From an uncultured Ruminococcus sp. (GTDB lineage: Bacteria > Bacillota > Clostridia > Oscillospirales > Ruminococcaceae): a stretch of DNA of 64,000 bases. This document shows, piece by piece, positions 38,185 through 47,157 of the stretch; the stretch's first letter is position 1; every line of letters begins with the position of its first letter. Where the stretch lies: the NCBI GenBank assembly GCA_947624255.1, contig CANQJO010000004.1, positions 113,890 to 177,889 of the forward strand, written 5' to 3'. The translations under genes were made by a program, and so were the position numbers. Below the pieces are notes generated by a model. That model was not told the DNA's origin, made no database searches, and saw only the letters and a program-made list of their open reading frames with translations.

Positions 38185-38266
38185 CACAAAATTTCCTATA
38201 TAAGAGGCTTTGTGTAAAGTTTTTTATGCAATTAGCTTGAAAAGCTGAAATTAAAAATATTTACAG

Positions 38267-38296
38267 TTGACAAATAGATATCATGTAGTGTATAAT
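38267..38296 (+). promoter_or_regulatory. glmS promoter
   Basis: TTGACA (38267-38272), 18 bp, TATAAT (38291-38296). Confidence 0.8.
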
Positions 38297-38302
38297 GTTA
38301 TT

Positions 38303-38440
38303 ATACTCCGCTTTGATGTGAATACTGCTTATGGGGAGTATATTCGGGCAGCAATACACATTGATCGTACAAAAAAGCATCAGATATGCTGCCTAAAAAA
38401 GAGCAGAATCGTTCTGACAATTATATATGGAGGAAACAAT
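38303..38440 (+). promoter_or_regulatory. Structured leader of glmS
   Basis: The 138-nt leader has two hairpins: ATACTCC/GGAGTAT and GGCAGCA/TGCTGCC, the latter followed by TAAAAAAG. I see no glmS ribozyme core. Control, if any, would be of another kind. Confidence 0.45.
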
Positions 38441-40279
38441 ATGTGTGGAATAGTAGGTTTTACCGGCGTTCAACAGGCTGCTCCCATACTTCTGGATGGT
38501 CTTTCAAAGCTCGAATACAGAGGGTATGATTCTGCCGGTATAGCTGTCCGTGACGGCGAGGGCGATACTGAGATCGTAAAAGCAAAGGGAAAACTCAGAG
38601 TTCTTTCCGAGATGACCAATTGCGGCGCTGCGGTAAAAGGAACTTGTGGTATCGGTCATACGAGATGGGCAACTCACGGCGAGCCTTCAACGCTTAATGC
38701 GCATCCTCATGCAAGTGATGATGAATCTGTTATTGCCGTACATAACGGTATCATTGAAAATTATCAGGAGCTTCGTGAAAAGCTTGTAAAAAGCGGATAT
38801 ACTTTCAAATCACAGACAGATACTGAGGTCGCTGTAAAGCTCATTGATTATTATTTCAAAAAATATGCCCTTGGTCCCGTGGATTCAATTGCACGTGCGA
38901 TGATAAGGATCAGAGGCTCATATGCTCTGGCAGTAATGTTCCGTGATTATCCCGGTGAAATATATACTGCACGCAAGGATAGTCCCATGATAATAGGAAT
39001 TGCCGACGGCGAGACGTATGTTGCGTCAGATGTTCCCGCTATCCTCAAATATACAAGAAATGTGTACTACATAGGCAATATGGAGATCGCTAAGCTTGAA
39101 AAAGGTGCAGTGACTTTCTACAATATTGACCGTGAGGAGCTCTCCAAAGAAGTTACTGAGATAAAGTGGGATGCCGAAGCTGCTGAAAAAGGCGGCTATG
39201 AGCACTTTATGCTTAAAGAGATACATGAACAGCCCAAGGTAGTCCGTGATACGATAAATTCTGTTGTAAAAGACAGAGCTATAGATTTCAGCAGTATCGG
39301 TCTTTCCGATGATGAGATGCAGAAGATCAGCCAGATCTATATTGTTGCCTGCGGTTCAGCTTATCACGTGGGCATGGCAGTTCAGTACGTTATCGAGGAT
39401 TTTACAACGATCCCTGTGCGTGTTGAGCTTGCATCGGAATTCAGATACAGAAAAATGAAACTGGTAAAGGATAGTCTCGTCATCATAATCAGTCAATCCG
39501 GAGAAACTGCCGACAGCCTTGCTGCGCTGAGAGATGCAAAGGCTAAGGGAATAAAGACTCTCGGCATTGTGAATGTAGTCGGCTCTTCAATTGCAAGAGA
39601 AGCTGACAATGTATTCTATACCCTTGCAGGTCCGGAGATCTCTGTTGCCACAACAAAGGCATACAGCACCCAGCTTATTGCCGGATATCTCCTTGCAATC
39701 CAGTTTGCAGTCGCCAGAGGAGAAATGACAAGTGAAAAGTGTGCCGAACTTATTGAGGAGTTGTATACTATCCCCGATAAAATAGAAAAGATACTTGAAG
39801 ACAAAGAGCGTATACAGTGGTTTGCCAATAAGCTCGCCGGAGCAAAGGATGCATTCTTTATCGGCAGAGGTATTGATTATGCTATAAGTCTTGAGGGAAG
39901 TCTCAAAATGAAGGAGATAAGCTACATTCACTCGGAGGCATATGCTGCCGGAGAGCTGAAGCATGGCCCTATCAGCCTGATCGAAAATGGAATTCTTGTA
40001 ATAAGCGTTGTCACACAGCAGGATCTCTACGAAAAAACTGTCAGCAATATGGTTGAGGTAAAGAGCAGAGGCGCATCTCTTATGGGACTTACTACTTATG
40101 GCAACTACAGTATGGAGGATACAGCCGATTTCACAGTGTATATCCCACAGACTGATCCTCATTTTGCAGGAAGTCTTTCGGTTATCCCGCTCCAGCTTAT
40201 GGGATATTATGTATCTGTTGCTAAGGGATATGATGTTGACAAGCCGAGAAATCTCGCCAAGAGCGTTACAGTAGAATAA
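38441..40279 (+). CDS. glmS: Glutamine-fructose-6-phosphate aminotransferase
   Basis: A 612-residue enzyme making glucosamine 6-phosphate, the first step to UDP-GlcNAc. The N-terminal glutaminase starts MCGIVGF with the catalytic Cys2, and GHTRWATHGEPS and NAHPH are intact. Two SIS domains follow (GSAYHVGMAVQY, SQSGETADS; IGRGIDYAISLEGSLKMKE). The C-terminus AKSVTVE is canonical. TGGAGGAAAC lies before the ATG at 38441. It has its own promoter and terminator. Confidence 0.97.
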   Translation: MCGIVGFTGVQQAAPILLDGLSKLEYRGYDSAGIAVRDGEGDTEIVKAKGKLRVLSEMTNCGAAVKGTCGIGHTRWATHGEPSTLNAHPHASDDESVIAVHNGIIENYQELREKLVKSGYTFKSQTDTEVAVKLIDYYFKKYALGPVDSIARAMIRIRGSYALAVMFRDYPGEIYTARKDSPMIIGIADGETYVASDVPAILKYTRNVYYIGNMEIAKLEKGAVTFYNIDREELSKEVTEIKWDAEAAEKGGYEHFMLKEIHEQPKVVRDTINSVVKDRAIDFSSIGLSDDEMQKISQIYIVACGSAYHVGMAVQYVIEDFTTIPVRVELASEFRYRKMKLVKDSLVIIISQSGETADSLAALRDAKAKGIKTLGIVNVVGSSIAREADNVFYTLAGPEISVATTKAYSTQLIAGYLLAIQFAVARGEMTSEKCAELIEELYTIPDKIEKILEDKERIQWFANKLAGAKDAFFIGRGIDYAISLEGSLKMKEISYIHSEAYAAGELKHGPISLIENGILVISVVTQQDLYEKTVSNMVEVKSRGASLMGLTTYGNYSMEDTADFTVYIPQTDPHFAGSLSVIPLQLMGYYVSVAKGYDVDKPRNLAKSVTVE

Positions 40280-40284
40280 TTTAT

Positions 40285-40314
40285 AGAAGAGCGGCAACTC
40301 CGCTCTTCTTTTTA
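40285..40314 (+). terminator. glmS terminator
   Basis: A 10-bp stem AGAAGAGCGG/CCGCTCTTCT with a 5-base loop, then TTTTT, 6 bp after the stop. Confidence 0.93.
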
Positions 40315-40351
40315 TAAAAAGATATCCTGTCTCCTTGATCTCCTGATGAAA

Positions 40352-40452
40352 CACCGCACAAAGCAGTTATACTAATTTCATTCTAAAACCTGATGTAACG
40401 AATAGACTGCACGTTTTTTAGAATGAAATTAGTATAACTGCTTTGTGCGGTG
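40352..40452. repeat. Perfect 37-bp inverted repeat
   Basis: Arms 40352-40388 and 40416-40452 are perfect inverted copies, starting CACCGCACAAAGCAG on one side and ending CTGCTTTGTGCGGTG on the other, with a 27-base centre. It lies between glmS and yunB, which converge, and is separate from the glmS terminator. No coding content. It could be a mini-transposable element, or a double-stranded transcript-end structure. Confidence 0.85.
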
Positions 40453-40463
40453 CTGCATAAAAA

Positions 40464-41117
40464 TCACATATCGTTCCATGCATAACGGCTTATTTCCGGA
40501 ACTTCTCCCACTATTATGCTTTCAGCAAGCAAGAACTCAAACGATACCTTCGTGTCAAAGGAATACAGCGGTACTGATGATCTCATTTCTGCTGTGATGA
40601 CAGCATATATTCTGTGGCAGGTCTGATTTACTCCCGCAGAGGAAAAATCGCTTTTCAAAGAAACGCTTGCGTTTCCTACGGGACAAACTCTCAGCTTTAT
40701 ATGAGGTCCTTTTCCGGCAAGCATATACGATCCGGTAAGTGATCCTAAAGGAATGGAGGTGCTGCATTCGCTCGATCCGTTCAAACGTTTGTTGATAAGA
40801 ATAGTAAGCTCGGATTGTGCCTTGTTTATGTTGTATGGAAGTGCTTCGACAGAAACGGTATTTCCGTCCTCGTCGTACAGAACAGCTGCAAAATCGCCGT
40901 ATGTAAAGCGGTTGTCTTCAATATATTCAACAACCGCTTCACTTATGATCCGGTTTGCTGATGAACCGGCAAAATGCTCAGCCTGCATTGCCGCTACGGG
41001 ATGAACAGCCTTGTCAGTTTTTATAACAGCAATTACGAGAAGTATCAAAATTACAGCAAATATAGACGCTCCTATGGCAGCACGCCTGTTGATCCTTTTT
41101 CTTTTGCAATGCTTCAT
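40464..41117 (-). CDS. yunB: Sporulation protein YunB
   Basis: A 217-residue protein with a basic N-terminus, one membrane segment (residues 14-31) and an external YunB domain (YNINKAQSELTILINKRL, SIPLGSLTGSYMLAGKGP, HRIYAVITAEMRSSVP). In Bacillus yunB is a sigma-E gene needed for normal sporulation. ACGGAG precedes the ATG at 8 nt. It follows the Cys-rich gene by 26 bp and is probably co-expressed. Its 3' end abuts the 37-bp inverted repeat. Confidence 0.9.
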   Translation of the reverse strand: MKHCKRKRINRRAAIGASIFAVILILLVIAVIKTDKAVHPVAAMQAEHFAGSSANRIISEAVVEYIEDNRFTYGDFAAVLYDEDGNTVSVEALPYNINKAQSELTILINKRLNGSSECSTSIPLGSLTGSYMLAGKGPHIKLRVCPVGNASVSLKSDFSSAGVNQTCHRIYAVITAEMRSSVPLYSFDTKVSFEFLLAESIIVGEVPEISRYAWNDM

Positions 41118-41143
41118 GAGACCGGCTCCGTTATTTTTGCAGA

Positions 41144-41890
41144 TCAGCCGAGATCTTCATTCAGCTCTTCACATTCTTCATTGCTGCCCGTGAGTGACAG
41201 CGGAGAGAACTCCTCCTCGGGGAATTTCAGCTTTTCAAACACTTCACATGGTGAATCTGAATCATTGCAGCATTCCTTACGTGGGATAGTATAATCCATC
41301 GTGGGTACCATTACCGTTACGGGACGTGTAAGCTCAACAACGGAGAAAAGTCCGAGAGTGACATAGATACTCCTCTGAGACTCATTTCCCGGAGTGCTGT
41401 CAGGACAGCAGCAGCATTTTCCGATCTTGGTTTCGAGAACAATAGGCTCAAGAACAGATACAACAGCAGAGGGAAGATTTGCCGGATCACCATTATTCTG
41501 CGATTTCTCCTCAGTATTTTCACTGCCGGAGAAGATCCTGACTGATGATTCGCTTCCGTAGAGGATACAGTTTTTAGCAGCATACGCTGTTCCGGTCATT
41601 GTTACCGGAGTAGCACGTGTGCTTTCATAGCCGAGTATCTCAAGGCTGAATGTGAATGCAAGATCAATAGAATAGAAGCCCTTGTTGAACGGCACAGGCT
41701 CAACATTTATGGAAACGTTTTCTACTGTTGCAGCTCTGCTTCTGACTATGTTGATCTCCGGCGGCAGCGATCCATTGTTAATGGTGACCTGAAGATTGCT
41801 CAGACAGTCCTTATCGCTGCAGCTGTCAAAGACACGTTCAACCTTGACAGGTACTCCATCTGAGTGCGGACTATAATTAAATTCGCTCAT
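41144..41890 (-). CDS. Cys-rich protein co-transcribed with yunB, unknown
   Basis: A 248-residue soluble protein, no signal or membrane segment. It starts with a VKVERVFDSCSDKDCLSNLQ motif, has a beta-rich centre, a four-Cys cluster KCCCCPDS near residue 160, and an acidic C-terminus (SNEECEELNEDLG). AGGAGGGT precedes the ATG. Upstream of yunB, it is plausibly a spore coat or mother-cell protein; that is inference from position and Cys content. I know of similar clostridial hypothetical proteins but no function. Confidence 0.7.
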   Translation of the reverse strand: MSEFNYSPHSDGVPVKVERVFDSCSDKDCLSNLQVTINNGSLPPEINIVRSRAATVENVSINVEPVPFNKGFYSIDLAFTFSLEILGYESTRATPVTMTGTAYAAKNCILYGSESSVRIFSGSENTEEKSQNNGDPANLPSAVVSVLEPIVLETKIGKCCCCPDSTPGNESQRSIYVTLGLFSVVELTRPVTVMVPTMDYTIPRKECCNDSDSPCEVFEKLKFPEEEFSPLSLTGSNEECEELNEDLG

Positions 41891-42031
41891 AGTAACCCTC
41901 CTTGATCAGAGATATAAATGCATCAGCATGACAGTACATACATTATGACGGTCATTATCTGCATTTCAATGACATTATATTCAGTCCGCATTGAATATGT
42001 GACAGATTTTGCCGGAAATCATTCAGAAGAC

Positions 42032-42063
42032 AAAAATAGTGCGCAACACGTTTGTTGCGCACT
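42032..42063 (-). terminator. Terminator after apeB
   Basis: Stem AGTGCGCAACA/TGTTGCGCACT followed by ATTTTTG on the minus strand, 6 bp beyond the apeB stop. Confidence 0.88.
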
Positions 42064-42068
42064 GTGCC

Positions 42069-43472
42069 TTATTCAGCAATAAATGCAGCGAATGCTTTGT
42101 ATGCCATATATGTGTCTATCTTCGATACTATCTCATAAGGAGAATGCATCGAAAGGACCGGTACTCCCATATCAATGGTATCAACGTTAAGATTTGCGAT
42201 ATATGCAGCTACTGTTCCGCCGCCGCCTTCATCGACCTTGCCAAGCTCACCGGTCTGCCATATCACATTCTTTGAATCAAGAAGACGTCTTATCTTTCCT
42301 GTAAATTCTGCTGATGCATCTGAAGTCCCGGACTTTCCTCTTGAACCTGTGTACTTCGTGACGACTACTCCCCTGTTGATGTACGCACAATTATTGCGCT
42401 CATTTACCTCCGGGAATGTAGGATCAAATGCCGCATTAACGTCAGCCGACAGACACTGTGATGCTGAGAGAACTGTTCTGCCGTCACTGCCAAGAGCATC
42501 AGCAATATCCGCAATGAAATATTTCAAATATGCCGAACACAGTCCCGTATTGCCCTCGCTGCCGATCTCCTCCTTGTCGGTGAGAACAGTTACTACCGTA
42601 TGTTTGGGAGCTTCACATTCAAGAGTAGCCATAAGGGCAGTATAAGCGCACACTCTGTCATCATGACCGTAAGAGCCTATCATGCTTCTGTCAAAACCGA
42701 TATCCCTTGCCTTGAATGCCGGAACAGCCTCCAGCTCGGCAGAAATAAAATCATGCTCGGTGATACCATACTTCTCAAAAAGAATATTCATAATATTAAG
42801 CTTCACAGCTTCACTCGCCTCGTCCTTGTTAAAAGGACGTGAACCAATGATAATATTGAGCTCTTCACCCTTGATCCCTTGCGCAAGCGGACGCTTCATC
42901 TGTTCATTTGCAAGATGCGGCAGGAGATCGGAAACACAAAAAACAGGATCGTTATCATCCTCGCCAACGCATACACTTACCTCAGAGCCATCTGCTTTGA
43001 CAATAACTCCGTGAAGAGACAACGGCATTGCTGTCCACTGATATTTCTTGATGCCGCCATAGTAATGAGTCTTGAAAAGAGCCATTTCGTTATCCTCGTA
43101 CAGCGGATTCTGCTTGAGGTCAAGTCTTGGCGAATCTATATGAGCTGCACACAGCCTTACACCCTCTTCAATGGGAGCAGTACCGATAACTGCCATAAGA
43201 ACAGCCTTTTTCCTGTTGATGCTATAGATCTTGTCTCCCGGTTTGAGCGACATTCCCTTTTTAAATTCGGAATACCCATGATTTATGAGAAGTTCCTGTG
43301 AAACTGCCGCTGCCTCACGCTCTGTTTTAGCACGATCCATGAAGCTTTTATAGTCCTCACAGAATTCATCACAAGCTGTAAGCTCCTCCTCTGTCATGTT
43401 ATAAAATGCGTTTTTCCTCTTTACAAAAAGCTTTTCTTTCAGCTCATTTGCAGCATTGTTCTTTTCTGACAT
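42069..43472 (-). CDS. apeB: M18-family aminopeptidase
   Basis: A 467-residue zinc aminopeptidase of family M18, which removes N-terminal residues from peptides in the cytoplasm. The metal and active-site segments AAHIDSPRLDLK (about residue 90), DKEEIGSEGNTG (about 295) and SMHSPYEIVSKID (near the C-terminus) are intact. The ATG at 43472 has AAAGGTG upstream. It is the last gene of the DUF951-prfA-sua5-coaE-apeB unit, 45 bp after coaE. Confidence 0.95.
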   Translation of the reverse strand: MSEKNNAANELKEKLFVKRKNAFYNMTEEELTACDEFCEDYKSFMDRAKTEREAAAVSQELLINHGYSEFKKGMSLKPGDKIYSINRKKAVLMAVIGTAPIEEGVRLCAAHIDSPRLDLKQNPLYEDNEMALFKTHYYGGIKKYQWTAMPLSLHGVIVKADGSEVSVCVGEDDNDPVFCVSDLLPHLANEQMKRPLAQGIKGEELNIIIGSRPFNKDEASEAVKLNIMNILFEKYGITEHDFISAELEAVPAFKARDIGFDRSMIGSYGHDDRVCAYTALMATLECEAPKHTVVTVLTDKEEIGSEGNTGLCSAYLKYFIADIADALGSDGRTVLSASQCLSADVNAAFDPTFPEVNERNNCAYINRGVVVTKYTGSRGKSGTSDASAEFTGKIRRLLDSKNVIWQTGELGKVDEGGGGTVAAYIANLNVDTIDMGVPVLSMHSPYEIVSKIDTYMAYKAFAAFIAE

Positions 43473-43517
43473 AATTATCACCTTTCAATAATTTATTGAT
43501 ATATACTATCCTACAGA

Positions 43518-44150
43518 TCAGCAAGCTTTAGTATGATAGTAATCCTTTATTTTATCGGAAAGCTCCTTTGATATCTCATTAACGTGATCGAGTCTGCCGT
43601 TATTGTGGATTATGTAATCAGAGTGAGATATGTAAAACTCATCATCAAGCTGTGAGCCCATTCTCTGCTGTGCCTGTTCGGGAGTAAGACTGTCACGTGA
43701 AATTATTCTTTTTTCCCTGATATCGGCATCTGCAAGAACAGAAATTATTATCTCACAGAAGTCGTCTGCCCTGCTCTCAAATAATGTCGGTGCATCTAAC
43801 AGTATGAGTTTTTTCCCACTGAGAGAATACATTTTTATAAGTCGGAGTATTTCACCGGTGATATAAGGATATATGATCGTATCAAGCATCTCGAGCTTTG
43901 CTTTGTCGTTAAAAACTACAGATGCAAGGCTTTTTCTGTTCAGGCAGCCGTTATCGTCGATCACTCCGCTGCCGAAAAGATCTGCGATCTCGGCAAGGCA
44001 CTCAGAGCCTTTTTCAACTACCGTGCGTGCCACAAGATCTGCATTTATAACTGCGTATCCGTTTTCAGAAAATATTCTTGAAACGGTACTTTTGCCGGCA
44101 CCGGTCTGACCGGTCAGTCCGACTACCATAACGCCATGCAGGCTGTTCAT
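43518..44150 (-). CDS. coaE: Dephospho-CoA kinase
   Basis: A 210-residue P-loop kinase for the last step of CoA synthesis, phosphorylating dephospho-CoA on ribose. Walker A is GLTGQTGAGKST (residues 11-22), followed by NADLVAR and, in the middle, LLDAPTLFES. It overlaps sua5 by 4 bp. Length is normal. Confidence 0.94.
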   Translation of the reverse strand: MNSLHGVMVVGLTGQTGAGKSTVSRIFSENGYAVINADLVARTVVEKGSECLAEIADLFGSGVIDDNGCLNRKSLASVVFNDKAKLEMLDTIIYPYITGEILRLIKMYSLSGKKLILLDAPTLFESRADDFCEIIISVLADADIREKRIISRDSLTPEQAQQRMGSQLDDEFYISHSDYIIHNNGRLDHVNEISKELSDKIKDYYHTKAC

Positions 44151-45160
44151 ATCCTTATCACCTCGAATCCTGCCGCCCTTATGAGACGGTTGTATACTGC
44201 AAGTCCGACACCCTCTGTTGACGGTGCTCTGACGTAGACTTTCTCAGCTCCTAAATCATCAAGCTCACGAAGTCTTTTGAAAAGAAGTCTCGCCTGTGAA
44301 GAGCTGTCTGCGCCATATGTCATATGGATAAAGGGAAATCCGTCCTCATCGCCGTCAAATATCAGAGAATATGTATTCCCACCGGCGTGAGTTCTCACAT
44401 ATTCGGTAAAATCCTCAATTGTAGATTCTATCATCACTACATCGGCACGTGGAGAATAATGCTTGTACTTCATTCCCGGAGATGCTGCCTTTTGTCCCGC
44501 TTCAAGCTCATGGAGTATCGCTCTGTCAATGACAACATTGCTGCACACATCACAAAGCATCTCCTTTGTGATGCAGCCGGGGCGCAGTATCCTGACAGAA
44601 TCGCCGTTTTCCACAGCTATGACCGTTGATTCTACGCCCAGCTCTGATTGTCCGCCATTGATGACAGCAGGTATCTTTCCATTCATGTCTTTAAGAACGT
44701 GCTCTGCACAGGTAGGACTTGGATATCCGGAGCTGTTTGCCGAGGGGGCTGCTATAGGACATCCTGACATTTCAATAAGCCTGTGCATTACCGGGTGTGA
44801 CGGAACTCTTATGCCGACAGTATCAAGTCCTCCCGAAGTGACATACGGTATCCTGTTATTTTTTGGCAATACGATAGTCAGCGGTCCGGGGCAGAAGCGT
44901 TCTGCAAGACGATAAGCAAGCTCCGGAATATCGTGTGTATACTCCGAAGCGTGGGAAAAATCTGACAGATGTACGATAAGAGGATTATCAGCAGGTCTGC
45001 CTTTCGCACGGAATATCGCCCGCACAGCCTCATCGTTTGAAGCATCGGCTCCCAGTCCGTAAACGGTCTCGGTAGGAATTCCCACAACAAAGCCGTCCCT
45101 TATCATCTTAGCAGCAATTTCAAGCTGTTGTTCACTACAGTCAAGCAATACAGTTTTCAT
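44147..45160 (-). CDS. Threonylcarbamoyl-AMP synthase (Sua5/YwlC)
   Basis: A 337-residue enzyme making threonylcarbamoyl-AMP for the t6A modification of tRNAs. The YrdC domain (residues 10-200) has VGIPTETVYGLGADA, KGRPADNPLIVHL and SANSSG. The extra C-terminal Sua5 domain (about 215-337) marks it as the long YwlC type. It starts 4 bp after prfA and overlaps coaE. The usual prmC between prfA and sua5 is absent. Confidence 0.94.
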   Translation of the reverse strand: MKTVLLDCSEQQLEIAAKMIRDGFVVGIPTETVYGLGADASNDEAVRAIFRAKGRPADNPLIVHLSDFSHASEYTHDIPELAYRLAERFCPGPLTIVLPKNNRIPYVTSGGLDTVGIRVPSHPVMHRLIEMSGCPIAAPSANSSGYPSPTCAEHVLKDMNGKIPAVINGGQSELGVESTVIAVENGDSVRILRPGCITKEMLCDVCSNVVIDRAILHELEAGQKAASPGMKYKHYSPRADVVMIESTIEDFTEYVRTHAGGNTYSLIFDGDEDGFPFIHMTYGADSSSQARLLFKRLRELDDLGAEKVYVRAPSTEGVGLAVYNRLIRAAGFEVIRI

Positions 45161-45164
45161 ACGC

Positions 45165-46238
45165 TTATGATTCCTGATCCGCCAGCTTAGCAGCCTGATC
45201 TGCCGTAGCAAGCGCATCAAACACCTCATCAAGATTTCCGTTCAGGATATCCTCAAGCCTGTAGATCGTCAGTCCGATCCTATGGTCTGTAAGACGTCCC
45301 TGCGGATAGTTGTACGTTCTGATCCTTTCAGAGCGGTCGCCTGTTCCGACCTGCATCTTTCTCTCAGAAGCGATCTTAGCGTTTTGTTCCTCCTGCATAG
45401 CCTCATATATCCTCGAACGGAGGATCTTCATAGCTCTGTCTTTGTTCTTGTGCTGACTTCTTTCGTCCTGACACTCAACCACCACATTTGTGGGGAGATA
45501 CGTTATGCGGACGGCTGATTCTGTTTTATTTATATGCTGACCGCCTGCACCGCTTGCACGGAAATAATCTATTTTCAGATCGGTGGGATTTATTTCAAGC
45601 TCCACCTCGTCCGCCTCTACAAGGACGGCGACTGTCACTGTTGATGTGTGTATGCGTCCCTGTGACTCAGTTTCGGGAACTCGCTGTACACGATGTACAC
45701 CGCTTTCATATTTCAGCCGTGAATAAGCTCCCTCGCCCTCAATGGAGAAACTGATCTCCTTGAAACCTCCAAGCTCTGTAGGACTTGAATTCAGTATTTC
45801 CTGATGCCAGCCCCGTGCCTCCGCATACATCGTATACATACGGTACAGTGAATTTGCAAAGAGTGAAGCCTCCTCGCCGCCTGCGCCGCTCCTGATCTCA
45901 ATGATAACACTTTTATCGTCATTGGGATCTTTGGGGAGCAGCAGAATTTTCAGCTCTTGGGAAATATTCTCCATTGCCTCACGTGATCCATCGTACTCTT
46001 CCTGAGCCATTTCTCTGAAATCTTTGTCAAGACCTCCGCCGTCAAGCAGCTCTTTTGCCTCATTGAAAGAATTTTCAGCCCTTTTGTACTCACGGAATTT
46101 CTCTATCACCGGAGTCATATTCTTGAAATCCCTCATAAGCTGCGTATAGAGCTTGTTATCACTGACGATATCCGGATCGGAGAGCTTTCTGCTTATCTCC
46201 TCGTATTTTTCCTCCATTACTGCCAGCTTTTCAAACAT
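45165..46238 (-). CDS. prfA: Peptide chain release factor 1
   Basis: A 357-residue class I release factor that reads UAA and UAG. The catalytic GGQ is in [15 protein letters not shown] (about residue 230) and the codon-recognition PxT motif is PET in [14 protein letters not shown]. Length and N-terminal helical domain are normal. AAGGAG lies before the ATG at 46238. It follows the DUF951 gene by 17 bp. Confidence 0.97.
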   Translation of the reverse strand: MFEKLAVMEEKYEEISRKLSDPDIVSDNKLYTQLMRDFKNMTPVIEKFREYKRAENSFNEAKELLDGGGLDKDFREMAQEEYDGSREAMENISQELKILLLPKDPNDDKSVIIEIRSGAGGEEASLFANSLYRMYTMYAEARGWHQEILNSSPTELGGFKEISFSIEGEGAYSRLKYESGVHRVQRVPETESQGRIHTSTVTVAVLVEADEVELEINPTDLKIDYFRASGAGGQHINKTESAVRITYLPTNVVVECQDERSQHKNKDRAMKILRSRIYEAMQEEQNAKIASERKMQVGTGDRSERIRTYNYPQGRLTDHRIGLTIYRLEDILNGNLDEVFDALATADQAAKLADQES

Positions 46239-46255
46239 CTGTATTTCTCCTTAAA

Positions 46256-46453
46256 CTATATCCGCTGACTTTCGTCAGTTCTTTTAACATTCTTTATATT
46301 TTTCTCGATCTTGTTTCTGGGGACCATAAATTCTCTTGAGCATTTCACGCATCTCAGCCTGAAATCCATTCCCGACCGGATAACATACATCTCATTGGAA
46401 CCGCATGGGTGATCCTTTTTCATTGTGAGCAGATCTCCGGGACGTATATCCAT
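46256..46453 (-). CDS. DUF951 family protein
   Basis: A 65-residue protein with the DUF951 signature: MDIRPGDLLTMKKDHPCGSN, LRCVKCSREFMVPRNKIEK. The CxxC and HPCG cysteines suggest a small zinc-binding or nucleic-acid-associated protein; the role is unknown. GAGGGG precedes the ATG at 46453. First gene of the prfA operon; family members often lie near ychF or rpsF. Confidence 0.9.
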   Translation of the reverse strand: MDIRPGDLLTMKKDHPCGSNEMYVIRSGMDFRLRCVKCSREFMVPRNKIEKNIKNVKRTDESQRI

Positions 46454-46526
46454 TATTTCCCCTCCTGACCGCAGACAGATCATTCTGAAAAGCCGGCTGT
46501 ATTATCCGCAAAAAGCGTACTTTATT

Positions 46527-46555
46527 ATTATACCCTAAAGTTTTTCCAAAATCAA
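46527..46555 (-). promoter_or_regulatory. Promoter of the DUF951-prfA operon
   Basis: TTGATT (46550-46555), 17 bp, TATAAT (46527-46532) on the minus strand. Confidence 0.75.
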
Positions 46556-46646
46556 TATTTCGGCAGTATATTTTTTTTCTTTTGTGTAAAAATAATAAAA
46601 ACCACACTATAAAAATATGGAACTTGACAAAAAAAGGAGCGATATT

Positions 46647-47006
46647 ATGGTTTTACGTGTTTCAGCCGAATTTGAGTCACCTGAGCTTGCCGAGATCGCA
46701 CTGAAACGTATCAAGGAAAGCACCGGCGATGTCTATTCAACAGGGCTTATGTATAACAAGATCTCCGACAGAGCAGAAATGCTCCGTCATGGAAGCATCT
46801 ATACGCTTATTCCTACAGTCTCTACGGTCCATAGCTGCAATTATCTTACTGCCGTTATGGAACATCCCGCATCAGAGGACATAATTCCCGAGCCTTCACG
46901 CAGAAGAAATACTCAGATATACGTCATCTGTGACTCGGAAAAATCAGAAAATGTATCAGGTCTGCTCAATGCCATGGGAGCGCTGAATATCCGCCAAAGT
47001 CAGTGA
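46647..47006 (+). CDS. Hypothetical protein, ferredoxin-like fold likely
   Basis: A 119-residue soluble protein. It begins MVLRVSAEFESPELAEIALK, a beta-alpha pattern seen in small ferredoxin-like or stress domains, and ends with a second YVICDSEKSENVSGLLNAMG unit. I do not recognise the family. AAGGAG precedes the ATG at 46647. A possible long-range hairpin (CGGAAAAA with TTTTTTCCG, to 47082) follows. It stands alone and diverges from the DUF951 operon. Confidence 0.7.
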   Translation: MVLRVSAEFESPELAEIALKRIKESTGDVYSTGLMYNKISDRAEMLRHGSIYTLIPTVSTVHSCNYLTAVMEHPASEDIIPEPSRRRNTQIYVICDSEKSENVSGLLNAMGALNIRQSQ

Positions 47007-47157
47007 TATTCACGGAAAAACGCTGAAAAAGACGGATATTGCCGGTCACATCAAAGAATATACCGCTTTTTTCCGGCATAGAATTGACTATCAATGAATC
47101 AGGGCACAGCTTGTGCATCAACCGCCGGCTGTGCTCTGAAAAACGGAGGTATAAATT

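Noticed and set aside
38185..38440. glmS ribozyme
   Set aside because: No AGCGCC core or conserved pseudoknot sequence found in the leader.
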